Of a DNA stretch of 64,000 nucleotides, positions 59,445 to 64,000 are shown piece by piece. Source of the stretch: Hungatella effluvii (GTDB lineage Bacteria > Bacillota > Clostridia > Lachnospirales > Lachnospiraceae); contig NZ_QJKD01000022.1 in assembly GCF_003201875.1 (NCBI RefSeq), positions 20,980 to 84,979 on the forward strand, given 5' to 3'. Both the position numbers and the translations under genes were made by a program. The notes below the pieces were generated by a model. The model saw only the letters and a program-made list of their open reading frames with translations, searched no databases and had not been told where the DNA came from. Numbering within the stretch: the first letter of the stretch is position 1; every line of letters begins with the position of its first letter.

Positions 59445-60322
59445 GATAGTTCCGCTACGCGCAGCGTGTCCTCCTCCTCAATCAGACGGTAAAATACCGG
59501 ATGCTCCTTCAGATGCTCGTTCGGCGTATGCAGGGTCAGATACAGTTCTCCGGAAATGCTCTCAAATATCATGCCGTGACCACCGTCCTTTAAAAACAGC
59601 AGGCGGTCATCCTGTGTCCATTTACCCGTAATGTCCCCGTTATCCGAGTAAGCCAGCGCCTCTGTATAGCCCTCTTTTCCAAAGCTGGACCAGAGCATAA
59701 TCAGGCGTCCGCCGCCTGTCCGGTAAAGATACGGGCCATCTGTCACGTAATGAAGTCCCGGCCGGTTTTTATTGGTAATCGTCTGCACCCATCCCACTGC
59801 CTCCGAAGCATGGAACAGGGTCACCGGTTCGGACACGGCTTCCTTTAAGTCGCGGCTCAGCTCCACGGCGCAGATACTGCCATCCGATATCTGCACCCAC
59901 TCATGGACAAACACCATATACGGCGTCCCGTCAGGTGATACATAGAATGTGCCGTCGATACACTCCCAGTCCTTCGGCGTGATCTGGCAGTCACTGTACA
60001 TGACGAACGGCCCCAGCGGACTCTCCGACTTCAAGATCGCAGTTCCCCCATGAACGCTGCTGTCCTTAAAGGTTGCAAACATATAATAAAATTCCTGGTA
60101 CTTGTGCACTTCCGGAGCCCAGCAGTTCCGATCTGCCCAGAAGTCCTCCGGTTTATGGAACACTTCGAACGGTCCGTCCCAATCCTCCATGTCTTTACTG
60201 ACATAACAGTCGAAACCGTCTGCCTCCCCCCAGCAGGTAGCGGCCCTCGTTCCGTACATATAATACGTTCCGTCCTCCACAAGTACAAATGGATCTCTGA
60301 TGTTAATTTCTGTGTTTTTCAT
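59441..60322 (-). CDS. Glycoside hydrolase family 43 enzyme
   Basis: This 293-aa single-domain five-bladed beta-propeller enzyme is predicted to act on xylosides or arabinosides. The catalytic base is Asp10 (NIRDPFVL) and the second Asp is 123 (CIDGTFYVS). Where most members have Glu as general acid in EGP, this protein has Asp195 (VTDGPYLY), as in some subfamilies, so the acid may be this Asp or another residue. There is no signal peptide, so it acts in the cytoplasm on imported oligosaccharides. It is coupled to the AraC gene. Confidence 0.85.
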   Translation of the reverse strand: MKNTEINIRDPFVLVEDGTYYMYGTRAATCWGEADGFDCYVSKDMEDWDGPFEVFHKPEDFWADRNCWAPEVHKYQEFYYMFATFKDSSVHGGTAILKSESPLGPFVMYSDCQITPKDWECIDGTFYVSPDGTPYMVFVHEWVQISDGSICAVELSRDLKEAVSEPVTLFHASEAVGWVQTITNKNRPGLHYVTDGPYLYRTGGGRLIMLWSSFGKEGYTEALAYSDNGDITGKWTQDDRLLFLKDGGHGMIFESISGELYLTLHTPNEHLKEHPVFYRLIEEEDTLRVAELS

Positions 60323-60484
60323 GATGTTCTTCTCCTTCCGGCAAAGCCGTTATCCTTATTTTTTTCATCATATCACAAAACTCCAAGAAAGAACATACCC
60401 GTATTTTTTAGCGGCCCCGCGGCATTTTTTGGTCATTTTGACGGTATTTCTACCAATTTTTGTTTGTTAATTATTAAACATTTA

Positions 60485-60513
60485 TTGACTTCATGTCGTC
60501 TATTTGTTAAACT
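60485..60513 (+). promoter_or_regulatory. Sigma-A promoter of the isomerase operon
   Basis: TTGACT (60485-60490), 17 nt, TAAACT (60508-60513). TTTGTT...AACAAA (about 60503-60522) forms a 6-bp dyad over the -10, a possible operator. Predicted start near 60520. Confidence 0.7.
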
Positions 60514-60539
60514 ACAAACAAATGATGCTAATGAGACGA

Positions 60540-60581
60540 AGAGTAAGGCATGTGTTTACATGACAGCCTTGCTCTTTTTTT
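60540..60581 (+). terminator. Intrinsic terminator in the leader of the isomerase operon
   Basis: AGAGTAAGGC pairs with GCCTTGCTCT (one G-U), with CATGT/ACATG pairing inside the loop, followed by seven T. It lies only about 20 nt after the predicted start and 120 nt before the first gene. Either it attenuates the operon or it ends a roughly 60-nt RNA. Confidence 0.85.
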
Positions 60582-60700
60582 ATGTATTTTTAAGCGGAGT
60601 GAACTGACCGTACCGTTTCCCAATCCTGTAAAAGAAGGGGGGCTTTTATAAACAGCGGGAGCGTACGGCCTGATTGCTAATAAAACTAAGGAGAAGAGAG

Positions 60701-61588
60701 ATGAAGCTATCAACAACAACATTGTTTTATGGTCCTAGACCGGACGGAAGTGTGGCGCCCATGCTGGAGAGTATTCGCAGAATTCACAGGGCGGGCTTTA
60801 GAGATTTAGATCTTAACTTTGCGTGGACCAGAAGGCATAAGACAGAGTTGTTCTATCAGAACTGGAGAGAATGGATACAGGAGTGCAGGAGTCTGATCGG
60901 GGAACTGGGGATGACGGTCAGCCAGTCACACGCTCCATTCTATAATGTGATCGATCCGGACTACCCCTATCGGGAAGAAGAGGAGGAGATGGTGCGCCGT
61001 TCTATCATCGCTTCGTCGGAGCTGGGGGCCGGTATCGTAGTCATTCACGGCGGTTCCCTGCCATACTGCCCGGATTACCGGAAAAACAAGCGGGAAAATA
61101 TCGAGTACTTAAAACCGCATTTGGAACTGGCCGCCGAGTATGGGGTAAAAATAGCCATCGAAAATCTATTCGACATCAACGACAGTGAAAAACGGGTTCG
61201 TGTTCCCCGTTATCTGGCAGATCCGGAAGATTTAATCGATCTGGTGGATACACTGCACCAGTCCTATGACAATGTGGGGATTGTCTGGGATTTCGGCCAT
61301 GCCAATCTGATGCACTGGAACCAGCCGGAATGTCTTGAAATGATGGGAGACCGCCTGATTGCCACCCATGTTCAGGACAATTACGGTGTCATTGACGACC
61401 ATCTGCTGCCCTATCTCGGTACAATAGAATGGGAGCCCATCATGAAGACCTTAAAGAAAATCAACTATCAGGGGGCGTTCGCCTACGAAACACATAAAAT
61501 GACGGACCGCCTGCCGGATCCAATGATCGATGCAATGATGCGTTATGCGTATGAACTGGGGGTATATTTACTTACGCTGGCGAACTAA
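60701..61588 (+). CDS. Sugar phosphate isomerase/epimerase-like TIM-barrel protein
   Basis: This 295-aa protein belongs to the xylose isomerase-like TIM-barrel superfamily (AP endonuclease 2 fold). Metal-binding acids are visible in the expected places: IAIENLFD (Glu), WDFGHANLMHW (Asp, His), ATHVQDNYG (His) and AYETHKM (Glu). Members epimerise or isomerise ketoses or inositol-like sugars; the substrate here is unknown. I chose ATG 60701 with AAGGAG before it. It is followed by a binding protein after 15 nt. Confidence 0.85.
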   Translation: MKLSTTTLFYGPRPDGSVAPMLESIRRIHRAGFRDLDLNFAWTRRHKTELFYQNWREWIQECRSLIGELGMTVSQSHAPFYNVIDPDYPYREEEEEMVRRSIIASSELGAGIVVIHGGSLPYCPDYRKNKRENIEYLKPHLELAAEYGVKIAIENLFDINDSEKRVRVPRYLADPEDLIDLVDTLHQSYDNVGIVWDFGHANLMHWNQPECLEMMGDRLIATHVQDNYGVIDDHLLPYLGTIEWEPIMKTLKKINYQGAFAYETHKMTDRLPDPMIDAMMRYAYELGVYLLTLAN

Positions 61589-61603
61589 AAAGGAGGAGAG
61601 ACT

Positions 61604-62947
61604 ATGATAAAAAGATATTTGGCGGGGATTGCATTACTGACTGTTATCACCATGAGCGGATGTTCCGCAAAAGTTCAGGAAACAACGGCGGATGCCGGCA
61701 CCACACCGGCTGCCAGCGCACCGGCCGCCGAGGCGGCTGCGGACTCAGGAGCCGCTTCCGATGTGATAGAGATCGAATTCTGGCATGCGCTGGAGAACCA
61801 GTATGAGGAGACATTAAACCGTGTAGTCGGTGACTTCAACAGTACACACGACAGCATCGTGGTAAAACCCATGTATATCGGGAATTATTCCGCATTAAAC
61901 GAGGCCATCGTCTCGGCAAATGCAGCCAATACGAATCTTCCCGGCGTCGCCATGGCCAATATCCCTTATGTCACGGGCTACGGCGCAGGCGGCCTGTGTG
62001 AAGACCTGGGGCCTTATATCCAGCGCGACGGATTTGAGATTGACGACTTCGGCGAAGGTCTGATTCAGGCTGCGAAATACGAGGATGTCCAGGTTGCCCT
62101 TCCATTTCTCGTATCCACGGAAGTGGTCTATTACAACAGGGATTTAATGAAGGAGTTAGGTCTGGAGATGCCGAAGACCTGGGATGAGATGCCCCAGTTT
62201 TTAGAGAAGGCCTCCGATGTCGGCGCGGATGGCAAGACCAACCGCTACGGCATGATTATCCCCGGCTGGATCACCTGGTACTACGAACCATTCTTTGTAA
62301 ACAACGGAGTCCAGATGGTTACACCGGAAGGCAGGACAGACCTGGCCTCTGATAATTCCATCAAACTGGTTTCCCAGTTAAAAGACTGGTGCCAGAAGGG
62401 CTACACCTACCTTGCCACCGGAGAAGACGCGGCTTCCGTCATGCGTCAGAACTTTATTGACGGAAAGGCTTTATCCATCGTTTATACCAGTTCCTTGTTT
62501 GACACCATGGCGGACAGCTGCAGCTTTGACGTGGGGATGGAATGGCTGCCCGGAGGCAAGACAAAGGAACAGGAATTAGGCGGAAATGTCTTATTCCTCC
62601 CGGCCAAGAACGATCAGAAGGTAAAGGATGCCTCCTGGGAATTCCTCTCTTACTTAATGAGCAAGGAGGTCAATATGATCTGGGCTTCCGAGTCTGGATA
62701 TCTGCCCACCAGAAAATCGGTGCAGGAGACTGACGAAGGCAAGGCCTTCCTGGAGAAGAAACCGGAGTTTCAGATTATTTTCGACAATCTGGATGTCATC
62801 ACACCCGGAATTCAGCGTTCCGACTGGAGCCAGGCGTCCACCACCTGGAAAAACTGGATGGACGAAATCATTCAGGAGGATCTGGACGTAGAATCTGCTC
62901 TAACTGAAATGGCAGAAGAAATAGATGAAATACTGGGGGACTCATAA
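61604..62947 (+). CDS. Extracellular sugar-binding lipoprotein (orphan)
   Basis: This 447-aa protein has a lipoprotein signal (ALLTVITMSGCSAK, Cys about 20), an Ala/Thr-rich linker and a family-1 solute-binding fold (EIEFWHALENQYEETLNRVV; WYEPFFVNNGVQMVTPEG; VLFLPAKNDQKVKDASWEFL). AAGGAGG precedes the ATG. Permease genes that normally follow are not present; a HAD gene and then an insertion sequence follow. It may use permeases encoded elsewhere. The domain layout resembles glycerol-3-phosphate-type (UgpB) binders, which fits the HAD phosphatase neighbour (inference). Confidence 0.9.
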   Translation: MIKRYLAGIALLTVITMSGCSAKVQETTADAGTTPAASAPAAEAAADSGAASDVIEIEFWHALENQYEETLNRVVGDFNSTHDSIVVKPMYIGNYSALNEAIVSANAANTNLPGVAMANIPYVTGYGAGGLCEDLGPYIQRDGFEIDDFGEGLIQAAKYEDVQVALPFLVSTEVVYYNRDLMKELGLEMPKTWDEMPQFLEKASDVGADGKTNRYGMIIPGWITWYYEPFFVNNGVQMVTPEGRTDLASDNSIKLVSQLKDWCQKGYTYLATGEDAASVMRQNFIDGKALSIVYTSSLFDTMADSCSFDVGMEWLPGGKTKEQELGGNVLFLPAKNDQKVKDASWEFLSYLMSKEVNMIWASESGYLPTRKSVQETDEGKAFLEKKPEFQIIFDNLDVITPGIQRSDWSQASTTWKNWMDEIIQEDLDVESALTEMAEEIDEILGDS

Positions 62948-62959
62948 AGGAGAACGGCG

Positions 62960-63760
62960 TTGAAGGAACGAAGAGTATCACTGCTTGAAAAGACAGAACT
63001 TTTTGTATTGGACATGGATGGAACCTTTTATCTTGGAGAACACATTTTAGAGGGAGCCCTGGAATTTCTGCAGACGCTTGAGGAGACAGGGAGGCGCTAT
63101 CTGTTCTTCACCAACAATTCCTCTAAGTCCTCCGAGTCCTACATCGAGAAGCTCAGACGCATGGACTGCTCCATCGACTCCAGCCAGATCATGACCTCCG
63201 GAGACGTGATGATCGAATATCTGAAGCATTATTATCCGGAAAAGACCGTCTATCTGCTGGGAACGCCTACGCTGTGCAAAAGCTTTCAAAAGGCCGGCAT
63301 CCCTCTGACCGAAGAGCGGCCGGACCTTGTGGTGGTGGGGTTTGATACGACGCTTACCTATCACAAGCTGGAACGGGCGTGCAGTTACATCCGGGATGGG
63401 GCGGCATTTCTCGCTACCCATCTGGATATCAACTGCCCGACAGAGGACGGATTCATACCTGACTGCGGCTCCTTCTGTGCGGCGATCACGCTGTCCACAG
63501 GAAAAACGCCTAAGTATGTGGGAAAACCATTTCCGGAGACCGTCGAGATGATCTTAGAAAAGACGGGCGCCGCCAGAGATCGTACCGCCTTCGTCGGAGA
63601 CCGCCTGTACACAGACGTGGCCGCCGGCGTAAATAACGGAGCCGCCGGTCTGCTGGTCCTGACGGGGGAGACGAAGAGAGAGGATCTCGATCACGCAAAG
63701 GTTTGCCCTGACGGTGTCTACCTCTCCTTAAAGGAGATGGGGGAGTTGTTAAGGGGATAA
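62960..63760 (+). CDS. HAD-IIA family sugar phosphatase (NagD/AraL-like)
   Basis: This 266-aa protein is predicted to dephosphorylate sugar phosphates or glycerol phosphate derivatives in the cytoplasm. It shows the HAD motifs: DMDGTFYLG (Asp18/Asp20), FTNNSSKSS, and GKPFPETVEMILEK with VGDRLYTDVAAGVNNGA. The C2B cap makes it the NagD/AraL subclass. It starts with TTG at 62960, with AAAGGAG 8 nt upstream and 12 nt after the binding-protein stop. Confidence 0.9.
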   Translation: MKERRVSLLEKTELFVLDMDGTFYLGEHILEGALEFLQTLEETGRRYLFFTNNSSKSSESYIEKLRRMDCSIDSSQIMTSGDVMIEYLKHYYPEKTVYLLGTPTLCKSFQKAGIPLTEERPDLVVVGFDTTLTYHKLERACSYIRDGAAFLATHLDINCPTEDGFIPDCGSFCAAITLSTGKTPKYVGKPFPETVEMILEKTGAARDRTAFVGDRLYTDVAAGVNNGAAGLLVLTGETKREDLDHAKVCPDGVYLSLKEMGELLRG

Positions 63761-63847
63761 CATTTAATACGGTCCGACAACAGGAACAAGGCGTCCCTGG
63801 CACAAATTTTTATAGATAATAAAAAGGGGCTGTGAAAAAAGTCCAAA

Positions 63848-63891
63848 AAAGAACGCTTTCAGGTATGAAACCTGGAGGCGTTCTTCTTTTT
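63848..63891 (+). terminator. Hairpin with T-run inside the IS end
   Basis: AAGAACGC...GCGTTCTT with an internal CAGGT/ACCTG stem, then CTTTTTG. In insertion sequences such hairpins stop or limit transcription entering from outside. It also acts as the only visible terminator for the isomerase operon. Confidence 0.7.
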
Positions 63892-63910
63892 GTGGTAAAA
63901 TTAAACTACC

Positions 63911-64000
63911 ATGAATAACATTACCGAGAAATATTATAGCCTAAAACAGGGAAGATTACCACTGTTTCTTTCAGATTGTCTGGATATCTGTGATCCGGTA
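63911..64000 (+). CDS. Start of a transposase gene (truncated by window edge)
   Basis: Thirty codons beginning MNNITEKYYSLKQGRLPLFL run to the edge without a stop. The QGRLPLFLSD pattern resembles the start of IS1182-family DDE transposases as I recall them. No strong ribosome site precedes the ATG, as is common for transposases. Catalytic residues are outside the window. Confidence 0.6.
   Translation, partial: MNNITEKYYSLKQGRLPLFLSDCLDICDPV

Larger units (their letters stand above)
60323..60700. other. Divergent intergenic region of the sugar genes (378 nt)
   Basis: The region between the GH43 gene (minus) and the isomerase gene (plus) contains the plus-strand promoter at 60485-60513, an AT-rich dyad TGTTAATTATTAAACA just before it, a dyad TTTGTT/AACAAA over the -10, an intrinsic terminator at 60540-60581 and the isomerase ribosome site. 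For the GH43 gene, AGGAG is seen before the ATG but no convincing promoter. Confidence 0.7.
63826..64000 (+). mobile_element. Left end of an insertion sequence (IS1182-like), continues beyond window
   Basis: GGGGCTGTGAAAAAAGTCC at 63826-63844 looks like the terminal inverted repeat of an IS. A hairpin with GAACGC/GCGTTC arms follows at 63848-63891, then the first codons of a transposase. The right end and target duplication are outside the window, so the family rests on the N-terminal peptide pattern and the end sequence. Confidence 0.6.

Noticed and set aside
60520..60600. Riboswitch before the isomerase operon
   Set aside because: Only about 20 nt lie between the predicted start and the terminator, too short for a known aptamer.

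Overview
The window looks like a chromosomal segment of a motile, Gram-positive anaerobe of the Clostridia, most likely Lachnospiraceae (inference). The evidence is the Firmicutes-type flagellar gene order with flbD, fliY and sigma-28, strong AGGAGG ribosome sites, classic sigma-A promoters, cell-wall-binding repeat proteins, superoxide reductase, CCA-less tRNA genes and many ABC sugar systems. Nearly everything up to 49.5 kb is on the minus strand.

Region by region. (1) 1-3 kb: the end of an Rpn-like gene, flagellin with a CsrA-type leader, and a VanY-like peptidase. (2) 3.1-24.3 kb: a flagellar operon that starts at a sigma-A promoter before fliE and runs fliE-F-G-H-I-J-K, flgD, a small flagellar gene, flgE, flbD, motA, fliY, flhA, fliA, two rod/hook genes, fapA-like, a FliK-like gene, an FlhB-C-terminus-like gene and a PilZ gene. 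The genes normally found inside this order (motB, fliL, fliM, fliO/P/Q/R, flhB, flhF, flhG, che genes, and flgB/flgC before fliE) are not here, although the junctions are clean. (3) 24.5-28.3 kb: two tandem cell-wall-binding proteins and an NlpC/P60 hydrolase. (4) 28.4-35.7 kb: a complete F-type ATP synthase operon whose c subunit carries the sodium-binding signature.

(5) 35.9-38.2 kb: the most unusual locus. A radical SAM/SPASM enzyme is translationally coupled to a two-pass membrane protein whose tail carries two (Cys-Ala)4 blocks. Next to it lie thioredoxin and a CcdA-TlpA fusion (38.5-40.2 kb). I read the pair as a candidate peptide-modification or metal-binding system. (6) 40.3-41.1 kb: an XRE regulator with a DUF2975 membrane protein. 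(7) 41.2-45.6 kb: a MurNAc recycling operon (murR, murQ, murP, mupG) with a palindrome on its promoter. (8) 45.7-46.2 kb: three tRNA genes (Phe, Gly, Gly) with promoter and terminator. (9) 46.2-51.7 kb: two cyclic-di-GMP proteins (degenerate GGDEF-EAL; PAS-GGDEF-HD-GYP), a DUF1848 protein, a helical-bundle protein and superoxide reductase.

(10) 51.9-63.8 kb: carbohydrate-use genes. These are a two-domain GntR regulator, a six-hairpin glycosidase, a MalF/MalG-type ABC transporter with binding protein, an AraC regulator and a GH43 enzyme. A divergent operon holds a sugar isomerase/epimerase, a second binding protein and a HAD phosphatase; its leader contains an intrinsic terminator. The right edge enters an insertion sequence.

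Common threads are cyclic-di-GMP control of motility (PilZ, FapA-like, GGDEF, EAL, HD-GYP), cell-wall turnover and recycling, and thiol chemistry. Family names come from recognising motifs by eye; no database search was run.
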